Assembly (NCBI GenBank): GCA_002307215.1
Contig: DBTU01000019.1
Coordinates: 252,531-300,985, forward strand
DNA from: Lachnoclostridium sp. UBA1308
GTDB taxonomy: Bacteria; Bacillota; Clostridia; Lachnospirales; Lachnospiraceae
Length of the DNA: 48,455 nucleotides
Reading direction: 5' to 3'
Shown: positions 8,653 to 17,449 of the stretch, piece after piece
Layout: each line of letters opens with the position of its first letter
Numbering within the stretch: position 1 is the first letter of the stretch
Notes under the pieces: model-generated
Database searches by the model: none
Told to the model about the DNA's origin: nothing
Seen by the model: the letters and a program-made list of their open reading frames with translations, nothing else
Program-made: the position numbers and the translations under genes

Positions 8653-9531
8653 CTAGATATTCGCTGCATTTTCTGTCCTGACCGTATTGGTTTCCACTGA
8701 CAACAGATAATCTCCCCATTTTGATGCCCACTGTCTGAGCTCTGAGATTTCAAGCGGTGACGGTACCTTAGATTCTGTATGATTCGCAATTTTCTTACCT
8801 AACGAACGGTATACATCTGCCTGTGCCGATTTCGGTGCCGCTTCGATTGTTGTTTTTCCCTGCAACTCACATTGTGTAACCGTGACCGATCGAGGTACGT
8901 ATTCTACTACCTGAGTATTTGTTTTTGCAACGAAGTCATCGATTATTTCCTTCGCATAGGGTGCATTGATTGAATTGGCAATTACACCACCGAGCAAAGC
9001 TCCACCGGATTTTGAGTACTTATGTATTCCTTTAAATAAGTTATTGGAGGCATAGATCGACATAAAATCTGCCGAAGATACGGTGAATACATGCTCTGCA
9101 ATTCCTTCTCGGATCGGAACTGCAAACCCGCCGCATACGACATCACCAAGTACATCATAGATAACATAATCAAGATCCAACTCTTCAAATATCTTCTGCT
9201 GTTTAAAAAGCTCTACTGCTGTAATGATACCTCTTCCGGCACAACCAACACCGGGTGCCGGACCTCCTGCCTCTACGCAGTAGATTCCATTGAAGCCTTC
9301 AAAAATAACTTCACTGGCTTTTACTGAATTCTTCTCTCTCAGTGTATCCAGAACAGTCGGTATATATTTTCCATCCCTGAGTGTATTGGTCGAATCACTT
9401 TTAGGATCACATCCGAACTGCATTACCTTATATCCCATCTCAGATAAAGCTGCTGAAATATTTGATGTTGTAGTGGATTTACCAATACCTCCCTTTCCAT
9501 AAATTGCGATTTGAGTAGTTTTTTTTGCCAT
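8653..9531 (-). CDS. NifH-like nitrogenase reductase (iron protein)
   Basis: A 292-residue dimeric Fe-protein homologue that by family transfers electrons from its 4Fe-4S cluster to component 1 with ATP hydrolysis. The P-loop is GKGGIGKST (residues 12-20), the cluster ligands are Cys97 (PGVGCAGRG) and Cys133 (GDVVCGGF), and Arg100, the ADP-ribosylation site of classical NifH, is kept. The phrases FGCDPKSDST and EAGGPAPGVGC are more like alternative or group IV reductases than canonical NifH. The start is the ATG with AAGGA 9 nt upstream; an upstream in-frame extension has no homology. It is the first gene after tandem promoters and a leader terminator. It is the only NifH in the window and must serve both D1K1 and D2K2 unless another is elsewhere. 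Confidence 0.93.
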   Translation of the reverse strand: MAKKTTQIAIYGKGGIGKSTTTSNISAALSEMGYKVMQFGCDPKSDSTNTLRDGKYIPTVLDTLREKNSVKASEVIFEGFNGIYCVEAGGPAPGVGCAGRGIITAVELFKQQKIFEELDLDYVIYDVLGDVVCGGFAVPIREGIAEHVFTVSSADFMSIYASNNLFKGIHKYSKSGGALLGGVIANSINAPYAKEIIDDFVAKTNTQVVEYVPRSVTVTQCELQGKTTIEAAPKSAQADVYRSLGKKIANHTESKVPSPLEISELRQWASKWGDYLLSVETNTVRTENAANI

Positions 9532-9625
9532 AGTCATTTCCTTCTTTCTTATTGAACTTATACTAATTTTAATAAATAACGAAAAGATCTTTGTTTCCTG
9601 GTACTTCACTTTTGATCATAAAACC

Positions 9626-9690
9626 AAAAAAGAGACATTAGAAAACAGAACTCATCTGTTTTCTAAAGCCTCCAGTTTTCTGGTCAACTT
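9626..9690 (-). terminator. Leader terminator with conserved CCAG-loop-CTGG motif (nifH operon)
   Basis: On the minus strand a small hairpin, CCAG-AAAA-CTGG, runs directly into a strong terminator: GAG...TTAGAAAACAGA, loop TGAGT, complementary arm ending CTC, then six T. It lies between the promoters and the nifH start. The same arrangement precedes oppB (18427-18486) and the permease at 36899 (37971-38036), indicating attenuation. Confidence 0.75.
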
Positions 9691-9734
9691 TAAATGAATG
9701 ATTTTTGAGTGGATAAATATGATAATTGTTTGTT

Positions 9735-9763
9735 ATAATATCATATCATTCATACTATGTCAA
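9735..9763 (-). promoter_or_regulatory. Promoter P2 of the nitrogenase-like operon
   Basis: Minus-strand TTGACA (9758-9763), 17-bp spacer, TATTAT (9735-9740). It is nearly the same as P1 (both start TTGACATAGTA). A 17-bp A/T-rich word at 9761-9777 overlaps its -35. Confidence 0.7.
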
Positions 9764-9777
9764 TATGTATAATATGT
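9761..9777. promoter_or_regulatory. Operator-like word shared with the opp promoter
   Basis: CAATATGTATAATATGT is present here and, inverted, at 18515-18531 just downstream of the opp promoter. A related word TATATGTTATATATG at 9813-9827 recurs at 20013-20027 in the 18614-19807 gene promoter. These are candidate sites for one regulator; chance is possible because the region is A/T-rich. Confidence 0.45.
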
Positions 9778-9836
9778 TATTAAATTATAAAAATATATTA
9801 TCATGTATCTCATATATGTTATATATGGTTTCCACA

Positions 9837-9865
9837 ATAATATACTATATTTTCTACTATGTCAA
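9837..9865 (-). promoter_or_regulatory. Promoter P1 of the nitrogenase-like operon
   Basis: Minus-strand TTGACA (9860-9865), 17-bp spacer, TATTAT (9837-9842), about 100 bp upstream of P2. The rest of the gap up to 10115 shows no gene or clear signal. Confidence 0.7.
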
Positions 9866-10115
9866 CATATTATAGAAAATTTTATTTACAAGTAAATATT
9901 TTGAAATCTAATTGTCGTTATATATTTAATATCTAGTTATCGCTTTTGATTGAGCTGATTGATGTTCTTCAGACTAGGCGCATTCTTTTCATTTACTAAT
10001 TATGTTTACCCTGACGAACTCTCGTTCAAAGTATTTGTTAACTAAAACTTCGTACATAGTTTTTTCCTAGTACACCTTGAAAATTCAATATTTGGCAGTT
10101 ATTTATTACAAGATT

Positions 10116-10957
10116 TTATGCGCCTTTACCTAAACACTCAACTAGGTTCTTTGGTAGTGCTGCCATAAATATATCCATTAATTGGTTTAATTCATCATCC
10201 GTTAATAAAAATTTATCTGCTAATGTATTTACGAAGGTTTGCATCAGAAGATGAAGTGCCTGAATCCAAGTAATATCAGCCAGTTCATCTGATAAGTAAA
10301 AGAAAATCTCACCAAGACTTCTAGTATTTGTCTCTTGGCGGTTTTCTTCCACAAGCATCATATATCTTGTAAATACAATGGCAACATGTGCAGTCATTGC
10401 ATCATAGGAAATCGAATTGCATTCTTTACTTAGCTTTAAGTAAGATTTGCATATTTTAATAAACACTTCAATATTCCAGCGTTTCCCGTAGATTCGTACT
10501 ATTTCATCTTCACTTATGGTTATATCTGTTGAAATAATACAGAGGTATTCTTTGCAATTGTTTCTATTTCTAACGTATACTACTCTTGCAGGTATGGTTT
10601 CACCATCTTTTGAAACAGTAACTTCTACTGATAATAAATATCGGGATCGACCACGACACTCTTTATTCCGCTTATAAATTTCTGTAAGAGGCTGCATTTT
10701 TCCGTTACAAAGATAATGCATTTTTATGTTTTCTCTGCCATTACGATAACATCGTATCCAAGCTTTTTTATTGCAATAAGTGATGATGGAGAACAGAACC
10801 AGGTATCAAATAAAACGTGAGAAGCCTGAATTTTAGCCTGTTTGGCAGCTTTTATTAGGTCAAGAGCTACAGTGGTTGCCTTTGTCTGAGCAAGTTTCCT
10901 TTTTTGATAAGCAGTACTGCGTTTGTCAAACCTTTTAACTTCTGTGATACGGTTTTA
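10116..10957 (-). pseudogene. IS4-type DDE transposase, N-truncated and frameshifted
   Basis: The downstream 201-codon part carries the IS4 Y-R-E-K signature (YGKRWNIEVFIKICK: Tyr, two residues, Arg, three, Glu, six, Lys). The upstream part, in another frame, encodes KRFDKRSTAYQKRKLAQTKA and then VLFDTWFCSPSS, containing a DDE aspartate. The two parts join near 10722-10735, where the upstream frame hits TAA, so a one-base frameshift is present. The N-terminal portion expected in this family is missing, and no terminal inverted repeats were found. It is a remnant abutting a broken GNAT gene, so this spot between the nitrogenase-like operon and the opp operon is an old insertion site. Confidence 0.8.
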
Positions 10958-11450
10958 TTCCACAATTTCCCAGTCCAAGATCTACCGTATCCACATATTG
11001 AAATCCGCTTTTTTCATATAATTTAATTGCAGGAATATTCTTTTCATTTACATCGAGCCTTATTGATTTTATATTATTATCCTTACTAAATTGAATTGCA
11101 AATTTCATTAAGACTGTGCCGATACCTGTTTTCAGATATGACGGGTCAACCGCAAAGTTATGTCTTACAATAACCTTAGAATCATCAACCTCGATTTCTC
11201 ATTTTACTTTGTCATATGGGGGTTGATAATTATGATTAAGAATGATAGATCCCACAATTTTTTCAGAAACATTAGCTACATATAGAGTACCCATCGTTAT
11301 TCCTTCAGCCCCTGTATCACGAATGGGATAGACACCTTTTCTCCAGCCTGCATAATTTACGTTATTTTGAAGATACTCGCATATATTATCATATAGCAGA
11401 ACAATTTCTTCAATGTCTGATTTCGTTCCTTGTACAATTATAACATTCAT
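10935..11450 (-). pseudogene. GNAT acetyltransferase interrupted by a single TGA
   Basis: The frame starts MNVIIVQGTKSDIEEIVLLY and runs to QPPYDKVK, then meets TGA at 11199, and continues in the same frame with EIEVDDSKVIVRHNFAVDPS, the acetyl-CoA loop KTGIGTVLMKFA, and the C-terminal LYEKSGFQYVDT typical of GNATs. A TGG to TGA change (Trp to stop) explains this. Everything else is intact up to the transposase remnant, where the end may be altered. It may be a recent inactivation or a sequence error. Substrate unknown. Confidence 0.8.
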
Positions 11451-11486
11451 ACAGTCAGCCTTTTATAGTCCCATCAGATCTATTTC

Positions 11487-12461
11487 TTATAGATTTGAGC
11501 GTAATATTCTTTCTACATTATCATAGGTGATTTTATTAATTTCGGACGGGAGAAATTTATTCTTTTCCAAACACTCTGTAATAAGTGGCATATAAGAGGC
11601 ATCCTTCACTTCAAAAGTACCAAAGACACCATCAAAATCAGATCCTAATCCCACACAATCGATACCTCCAATTTGAATAAATTGTTTTATATGAGATATC
11701 ATTGCTTCAATGGTACTTTCCTGATTTTTAGGATCTTCATTTAGAAATTCCGGTCCAAAGTTAATTCCTGCTACACTTCCACTCTGCCCAAGTGCACGAA
11801 TCATTTCATCCGTCAGATTTCTGGTATGCGTACTTATAGTTCGGGAATTGGAATGAGAAGCCACGAAAGGTTTCTTACTATATTTTACCACATCCCAAAA
11901 ACCTCCGTCTGATAAATGTGATACATCCACTATAATACCTAATTCATTCATCCTCTGAACCGCCTCAATTCCAAAAGGTTTCAATCCCTGTCTCATGATC
12001 AGTTCGTCCTTAGAATTAGGGAAACCAAAACAATTCTCGAAATTCCAGGTTAGTGAAATCAATCTAACTCCAATGTCATAGAGTTTCTGCAAATTATTAA
12101 AATCTCCTTGTATTGATCTTCCATCTTCAATCGTTAAGAAAGCTGACAGAATTCCTGCCTTCTTATTCTTCTCATAATCCTTATATGATTTTGCAAAGTT
12201 AATTATATCCTTATGTTTCTCAATCTCCGTGGTAAAACCTGTATATAATTTTTTGATATATTCCTCATCGGATAGAGGTTCCATCTGCAGGTATCGAAAA
12301 AATTGTTCGTTTACCATAAAGATAGCAAAAAATTGAGCCAGTGCTTGCCCGGCTTTTAATTTAGTGAAATCAACCTGCTTATAATTATTGAATAGACTAT
12401 TTGATTCTGAATCTTTAATAAAAAGCATTAATGTATCACAATGCATGTCTATATATCCCAT
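11487..12461 (-). CDS. Membrane (renal-type) dipeptidase, peptidase M19
   Basis: A 324-residue zinc dipeptidase. Family landmarks: DMHCDTL near the N terminus (HxD metal motif), TIEDGRS (bridging Glu), VDVSHLSDGGFWD, VASHSNSR and GLGSDFDGV. M19 enzymes hydrolyse dipeptides, and the mammalian member cleaves Cys-Gly and its S-conjugates. The gene is the last of the oligopeptide importer operon, 111 bp after oppA, so it should hydrolyse imported peptides in the cytoplasm; no signal peptide is seen. A role in freeing cysteine or S-substituted cysteine is inference from the sulfur-related neighbours. The start is set by GAGGTAAAT before ATG. Confidence 0.9.
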   Translation of the reverse strand: MGYIDMHCDTLMLFIKDSESNSLFNNYKQVDFTKLKAGQALAQFFAIFMVNEQFFRYLQMEPLSDEEYIKKLYTGFTTEIEKHKDIINFAKSYKDYEKNKKAGILSAFLTIEDGRSIQGDFNNLQKLYDIGVRLISLTWNFENCFGFPNSKDELIMRQGLKPFGIEAVQRMNELGIIVDVSHLSDGGFWDVVKYSKKPFVASHSNSRTISTHTRNLTDEMIRALGQSGSVAGINFGPEFLNEDPKNQESTIEAMISHIKQFIQIGGIDCVGLGSDFDGVFGTFEVKDASYMPLITECLEKNKFLPSEINKITYDNVERILRSNL

Positions 12462-12572
12462 ATTTACCTCACATTCAACACAAGAAGAATATCCTCAATA
12501 AGAAAAGCCAGTAATCTATCTTTTGGAAAGAACAACTTCCCGAAAGACGATCATGGCAGTTTAATTTGTGAA

Positions 12573-14267
12573 TTATTCAATAATATCAGCGGTTCTCCAA
12601 AGAGTATTTCCATCTACACTTTTTTCAACAGAAATATTTGTTCTCAATAAATATGCACTTCCCATTTGATAAATGGGGAAAATCACGGCATCGTCTAGGA
12701 TAATTTGCTCTGATTTTATATAGGCATCTAATCTTTCCTGAGGAGATGATATCAGTTCATTGGAAGCCGACTTAACTAGTTTGTCATATTCTGCATTGGA
12801 CCATTTTCCAAAATTATAGCTTCCATCCGTTGTAAATAAGTCAAAATAGGTTGAAGGATCATTATAATCAGCTCCCCATCTGGATATTGCAAGCTCAAAA
12901 TCTCCACTGCCTTCTAATTCGATGCGATTTTTCTTAGGCTGAGGCTTTAAAGTAATGGTAACACCCGGTAAGGTGCTTTGGATTTCAGACTGATAAAATT
13001 GTGCAATCTGGCTCGTTGTATCATCATCATCGTATAATAGTTCAAAAGAAAAGGTATCTTGATTCAGTTCCTTTTTTGCTTTATTAAAATATTCAAGTGC
13101 TAATTCTTTATTCGATTCTTGATAGGTCTTATTAGCTGCATCTCGGAATGTCTTTCCCTCTACCCCTGAAGCAAGTGAATTCGGAATCAAAAAGTTTGCG
13201 GGAAGAGAACCATTTTTTAAGATATTATCTGTAATTGAATTTTTATCAAAAGCTAAAGCAAAGGCTAGTCTTAAATTCTTATTCTCAAAACCTGCGACTT
13301 TTAAATTAGGCTGAAAATAGTATAGCATTCTAGCAACGGAAGATTGATATTCCGGACTGTCTTTATATTGTGAAACTAAATCACCGGTAATCCCTACATA
13401 ATCCAGTTCATCCGATTCATAGGCAATAACCCCCGATTGTGCATCTTTTATCGTCTTGAAATTAAGCGTATCCAATTTTATATTAGCAGTGTCCCAATAA
13501 TATGGATTTTTTGAAAGAACTACGAATTCTCCACCAACTTCCCAATCAGTAACAACAAAAGGACCGTTTGACAACACATTATCTTTTGTGAGTCCATATT
13601 GATCTCCCTGTGCTTCTGCAAATTCCTTATTGATAGGCGCAAAATAAGTACCTGTCAGTAAGGACTCCAAATATGGAACCACCCTGTCTAATTCAACAAC
13701 AAAAGTTTTATCATCAACTGCTTTAACCCCAAGGCTATTAATATCTCCACCATTATAGGTTACATCCGAAGCATTCTTTACTCCTGCCACCGTTAACATA
13801 TAGGAATATTCACCCCCGGTCTCCGGATTTGCCAGACGTTTCCATCCATATTCGAAATCATAAGCAGTGACCGGAGTTCCATCAGACCATTTTGAATCTC
13901 TTATGGTGAAGGTATAGGTTAATTTATCGTCGCTAATATTAACAGATTCAGCTGCGGCCAGTTCTACCCCTGTTGATGTATTTCTATATAGGCTTTCTGA
14001 TACATTTGAAATAACAGTCATGTCCTCGCCGGCTATAGCAACCGAAGAATCTAAAGTAGACAGGTCTGCCGTATTTGCTACGGTAATCGATTTTGGCGCT
14101 GTTGAGGCATTAGCCTCCGGAGTTGTGCTATCTGAGACATCTTCCTCTGTTGTGCTTACTGTTGGTGCCGGTGAATCTGTCTGTTCAGTCTTCTTGGAAC
14201 CACAACCTGCTAATAATGTTGTGACCAATGTTAATGTTACGAATAGTGCTACCATTCTTTTTCTCAT
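12573..14267 (-). CDS. oppA: OppA-type oligopeptide-binding lipoprotein
   Basis: A 564-residue family 5 extracellular solute-binding protein. The signal peptide ends in LLAGC, followed by a Thr/Ser/Glu-rich linker. The body has OppA features: FTIRDSKWSDGTPVTAYDFE, NGPFVVTDWE, and a C-terminal RWGADYNDPSTYFDLF. It binds peptides for the OppBCDF pore. It follows oppD in the operon with a 105-bp gap, a spacing that often allows extra binding-protein expression. AAGGAAATC precedes the ATG. Peptide specificity cannot be read from the sequence. Confidence 0.93.
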   Translation of the reverse strand: MRKRMVALFVTLTLVTTLLAGCGSKKTEQTDSPAPTVSTTEEDVSDSTTPEANASTAPKSITVANTADLSTLDSSVAIAGEDMTVISNVSESLYRNTSTGVELAAAESVNISDDKLTYTFTIRDSKWSDGTPVTAYDFEYGWKRLANPETGGEYSYMLTVAGVKNASDVTYNGGDINSLGVKAVDDKTFVVELDRVVPYLESLLTGTYFAPINKEFAEAQGDQYGLTKDNVLSNGPFVVTDWEVGGEFVVLSKNPYYWDTANIKLDTLNFKTIKDAQSGVIAYESDELDYVGITGDLVSQYKDSPEYQSSVARMLYYFQPNLKVAGFENKNLRLAFALAFDKNSITDNILKNGSLPANFLIPNSLASGVEGKTFRDAANKTYQESNKELALEYFNKAKKELNQDTFSFELLYDDDDTTSQIAQFYQSEIQSTLPGVTITLKPQPKKNRIELEGSGDFELAISRWGADYNDPSTYFDLFTTDGSYNFGKWSNAEYDKLVKSASNELISSPQERLDAYIKSEQIILDDAVIFPIYQMGSAYLLRTNISVEKSVDGNTLWRTADIIE

Positions 14268-14372
14268 GATTTCCTTTTCTCCTTTTCACTCATATATGAT
14301 TTATTTGTTATATATTTATTACCAAGGTATGTAAAATACAGTTATCAATCAAGGGACTCTTTTGCGAGAACT

Positions 14373-15440
14373 TTATATTGATAAAGCTAACATATTATTA
14401 ATACGATGGGATAATTGCGGATACACATCTATTTTAGGTGCATTTTCATGATATAACCAGGATGCAACTGTATGGGTTTGACTGACTTTGAATACCGGTG
14501 GCTCTTGTTGAAAATCAATATTAAGCGCATATTGGTTTCTGGGTGCGAACGCATCCCCTTGTATGTCATTTAGCAAGTTCGGCGGTGTTCCCGGAATGGA
14601 GTAAAGTTTATCACAAGGATTGTCAATGTCCGGAATTGAAGATAATAGTCCCCTCGTATAAGGATGTCTCGGATCATAGAATATTTCCTCAACTGTTCCT
14701 TGCTCCACGATTTTTCCGGCATACATAACCGCTACATCGTCAGCAACCTTGGCGACCACACCCATATCATGGGTAATATAGATAACTGCAATGTTCTTTT
14801 CCAGCTGTATGCATTTTATAAGCTCCAGAATTTTTGCCTGGATGGTTACATCCAAGGCCGTTGTTGGTTCATCACAAATCAGAATTTCAGGATTGCAAGA
14901 CATTGCAATCGCAATAACCACTCTTTGTCTCATACCACCTGATAATTCATGAGGATAACTCCTCATCCGCTTATCCGAATTGGTAATTCCCACTTTTTTC
15001 AGTAACTCCAGTGCTTTTCCATAAGCTTCTTTTCTAGTAAGCTTCTGATGTTTGATGATTCCTTCCATAACCTGTTTTCCAATATTCATGGTCGGGTTTA
15101 ATGTCATCATGGGATCTTGAAATACCATAGCAATCCTTCTACCACATATTTGGGAAACCACTTGTTTTTTTGATAATTTCAAAATATCTGTTGTTTTCCC
15201 TTCTTTCTGATGATGAAATAATATCTTTCCGCTTTCTACTTTTTCATTTTCACTCAGAATTCCCAGCGCAGTTTTCACTGTAACTGATTTGCCGCTTCCG
15301 CTTTCACCAACAATCGCTAGTGTTTTTCCTGCTTCCAGGGAAAAATTAACACCACGAATAGCTTTTAACTGACCCGAAACAGTCTTAAATGATATAGATA
15401 GATCGATTACTTCTAGAATAGGGCAATTATTTTCCATCAT
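14373..15440 (-). CDS. oppD: OppD-type oligopeptide ABC transporter ATPase
   Basis: A 355-residue ATPase with Walker A GESGSGKS, signature LSGGMRQRVVIAIAM, Walker B ILICDEPTTALD, and the oligopeptide/dipeptide transporter C-terminal region (HPYTRGLLSSIPDID), which in this family often binds an iron-sulfur cluster. The start overlaps the oppF stop by four bases, indicating translational coupling. It works with OppF on the cytoplasmic face of OppBC. Confidence 0.92.
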   Translation of the reverse strand: MMENNCPILEVIDLSISFKTVSGQLKAIRGVNFSLEAGKTLAIVGESGSGKSVTVKTALGILSENEKVESGKILFHHQKEGKTTDILKLSKKQVVSQICGRRIAMVFQDPMMTLNPTMNIGKQVMEGIIKHQKLTRKEAYGKALELLKKVGITNSDKRMRSYPHELSGGMRQRVVIAIAMSCNPEILICDEPTTALDVTIQAKILELIKCIQLEKNIAVIYITHDMGVVAKVADDVAVMYAGKIVEQGTVEEIFYDPRHPYTRGLLSSIPDIDNPCDKLYSIPGTPPNLLNDIQGDAFAPRNQYALNIDFQQEPPVFKVSQTHTVASWLYHENAPKIDVYPQLSHRINNMLALSI

Positions 15441-16414
15441 TTACATTCTCCTTCCTTACAAGTTCCATAGTAGTACTTTGTCCATTCGGTCAGTTCGTCT
15501 TCTGTTGCTAACACATAATGCTGTCCATCAATAAAATGGCTGACTCCTTTGCCGTAATCTATCCCGCTGGACTCATAATCATAATCAATAATTGTTCTGG
15601 ATTTCTCTATTCTGGGATTCGGATGCGGGATAGCAGACAACAAAGCCTTTGTATAAGGGTGAATGGGATTACCGAATATTTCCTCCGTTGTTCCTGTCTC
15701 AACCAAATGTCCCAAATGTAATACCCCTATTCTGTCTGATATATACTTAACCATAGTCAGATCATGCGCAATGAACAGATAAGTAGTACTTAATTCCTCC
15801 TGAATTTTTTTTAGTAGATTAACAATCTGTGCCTGTATGGATACATCTAATGCACTAATCGCTTCGTCTGCTATAATTAATTTGGGGTTCATAATAACTG
15901 CCCTTGCTATACCAATTCTTTGCCTCTGCCCACCTGAAAACTGATGAGGATAGCGATTGGCTTGTTCTCTGGATAATCCCACTTTTTCTAATATGGCATA
16001 GATTTTTTCTGTTCGCTCTTCCTTTGTTTTAAATTGGTGATGGATATCCAAACCCTGTGCAATAATATCACTTACTTTTTTACGTGGATTAAGACTTGCC
16101 ATAGGATCTTGAAAAATCATCTGAATATTGTTGGCAATGTATTTTCTTTTTTGCTTATTCATAGGTCCGCTGATTTCATTGCCCATAAAATATACTTCAC
16201 CCCCGTCCGGAGTATAGATACGGATTATGGAACGTCCTATTGTTGTCTTACCACTCCCTGACTCACCAACCAATCCATAAGTCTCACCTTTATGTATTAT
16301 AAAACTCACTCCGTCTACTGCCTTTGTAGTAAATTTTTGATTATTACGAAAATACAGTTTTAAATTATTTACTCTTAACAATACTTCTTCCTCATTAATA
16401 TCATTATCTGTCAT
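15437..16414 (-). CDS. oppF: OppF-type oligopeptide ABC transporter ATPase
   Basis: A 325-residue partner ATPase. Walker A is GESGSGKTT, signature FSGGQRQRIGIARAV, Walker B LIIADEAISALD (Ala in place of the common Pro after Glu, frequent in OppF), and the C-terminal HPYTKALLSAIPHP. The order B-C-F-D-A differs from the classical A-B-C-D-F operon. It starts 9 bp after the oppC stop. Confidence 0.92.
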   Translation of the reverse strand: MTDNDINEEEVLLRVNNLKLYFRNNQKFTTKAVDGVSFIIHKGETYGLVGESGSGKTTIGRSIIRIYTPDGGEVYFMGNEISGPMNKQKRKYIANNIQMIFQDPMASLNPRKKVSDIIAQGLDIHHQFKTKEERTEKIYAILEKVGLSREQANRYPHQFSGGQRQRIGIARAVIMNPKLIIADEAISALDVSIQAQIVNLLKKIQEELSTTYLFIAHDLTMVKYISDRIGVLHLGHLVETGTTEEIFGNPIHPYTKALLSAIPHPNPRIEKSRTIIDYDYESSGIDYGKGVSHFIDGQHYVLATEDELTEWTKYYYGTCKEGECK

Positions 16415-16423
16415 CTTAACCCC

Positions 16424-17449
16424 TCATCCTGCTTTCATCTTTGGGTCCAGTGCATCCCTAAGCCCGTCTGCAACCAAGTTGAAACTAATCATTAATATAG
16501 CAAATAAAGTAACCGGAATTGCTACCATATGGGGATATATCATCATGGATTTATATCCGTTACTGATTAAGGTTCCTAATGATGCCATAGGTTCCGGAAT
16601 TCCAAGACCAATAAAAGAAAGGAAGGATTCCATGAAAATAGCTCCCGGAATAGACATCATTGCCATAATAATTACAGAACTCAGTGTATTAGGTAATATC
16701 TCACGAAATACGATATAAAGATCGGAAGCCCCCAGAGATTTCGCTGCAATTACATATTCTTGTTCTTTTAGTCTTAAGACCTGAGCTCTGACCAGTCTGC
16801 TCATGCCAATCCAGTTAGTAAACATAAGCGCTAAAATTATGGTAAGAAGTCCGGGCTTTAATACTATCATTAATAATGTAACAACAACCAGATTTGGAAT
16901 CCCTGATATAATTTCAATAATACGCTGCATGACCAAATCCACTATTCCACCGAAATATCCGGATATCATTCCAAAGACAACTCCAATTACCATATCAATA
17001 ATAACTGCTACTCCTGCAACAAAGAGTGAAATCCTTGTTCCCGTAAAAACTCTGGTCCATAAATCTCTTCCCATATTATCTGTTCCAAAATAGTAATAGG
17101 TATGATCCAAACCCTTCATAGCATATTGGTCAATCCCCTTTATCGTTCCATCAAACACTCCTAATTTTTCTATTCCCGGTATTCTTGGGACTAAATTTTG
17201 TCTTGACATATCGACTGCATCATAAGAATAACCTGACATATATGGCCCAATTATTGCAAAAACAATAATAATCAGTATGGCTGCCATACCTATTACTGCG
17301 CCTTTATTCTTTGTAAATCGGTAAATGATCTCTTTCCACATTGTTTTGTCCGAATATTCTCTATCGATGATTTTTCCTGCATTTTTCTCTGCAAGTAAAA
17401 AGGAATCCTCCTTAAATATATCTTCCACAATTTCCGGACATCCCATCAT
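16424..17449 (-). CDS. oppC: OppC-type oligopeptide ABC transporter permease
   Basis: A 341-residue membrane protein with an N-terminal OppC domain (first membrane span around residues 52-72) and the permease EAA loop (AAKSLGASDLYIVFREILPN). It has a longish external segment before GTDNMGRDLWTRVF, a hallmark of OppC/DppC. It overlaps the oppB stop by four bases. It forms the peptide pore with OppB. Confidence 0.92.
   Translation of the reverse strand: MMGCPEIVEDIFKEDSFLLAEKNAGKIIDREYSDKTMWKEIIYRFTKNKGAVIGMAAILIIIVFAIIGPYMSGYSYDAVDMSRQNLVPRIPGIEKLGVFDGTIKGIDQYAMKGLDHTYYYFGTDNMGRDLWTRVFTGTRISLFVAGVAVIIDMVIGVVFGMISGYFGGIVDLVMQRIIEIISGIPNLVVVTLLMIVLKPGLLTIILALMFTNWIGMSRLVRAQVLRLKEQEYVIAAKSLGASDLYIVFREILPNTLSSVIIMAMMSIPGAIFMESFLSFIGLGIPEPMASLGTLISNGYKSMMIYPHMVAIPVTLFAILMISFNLVADGLRDALDPKMKAG

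Noticed and set aside
7091..9531. Genuine nitrogen-fixation (nifHDK) operon
   Set aside because: No NifE, NifN or NifV is in the window, the NifD His442 equivalent is missing, subunits are short, and the context is sulfur metabolism. Not excluded entirely without the rest of the genome.
9626..9690. Interpretation as T-box, S-box or ANTAR target
   Set aside because: The T-box sequence (GGTGG...ACCGCG type) and S-box core are absent, and the small loop is four nucleotides rather than the ANTAR hexaloop.
11190..11210. TGA recoding (Trp or selenocysteine) in the GNAT gene
   Set aside because: Other genes in the window use TGG for tryptophan and TGA as a stop, and no SECIS-like hairpin was recognised. 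A nonsense mutation is simpler.
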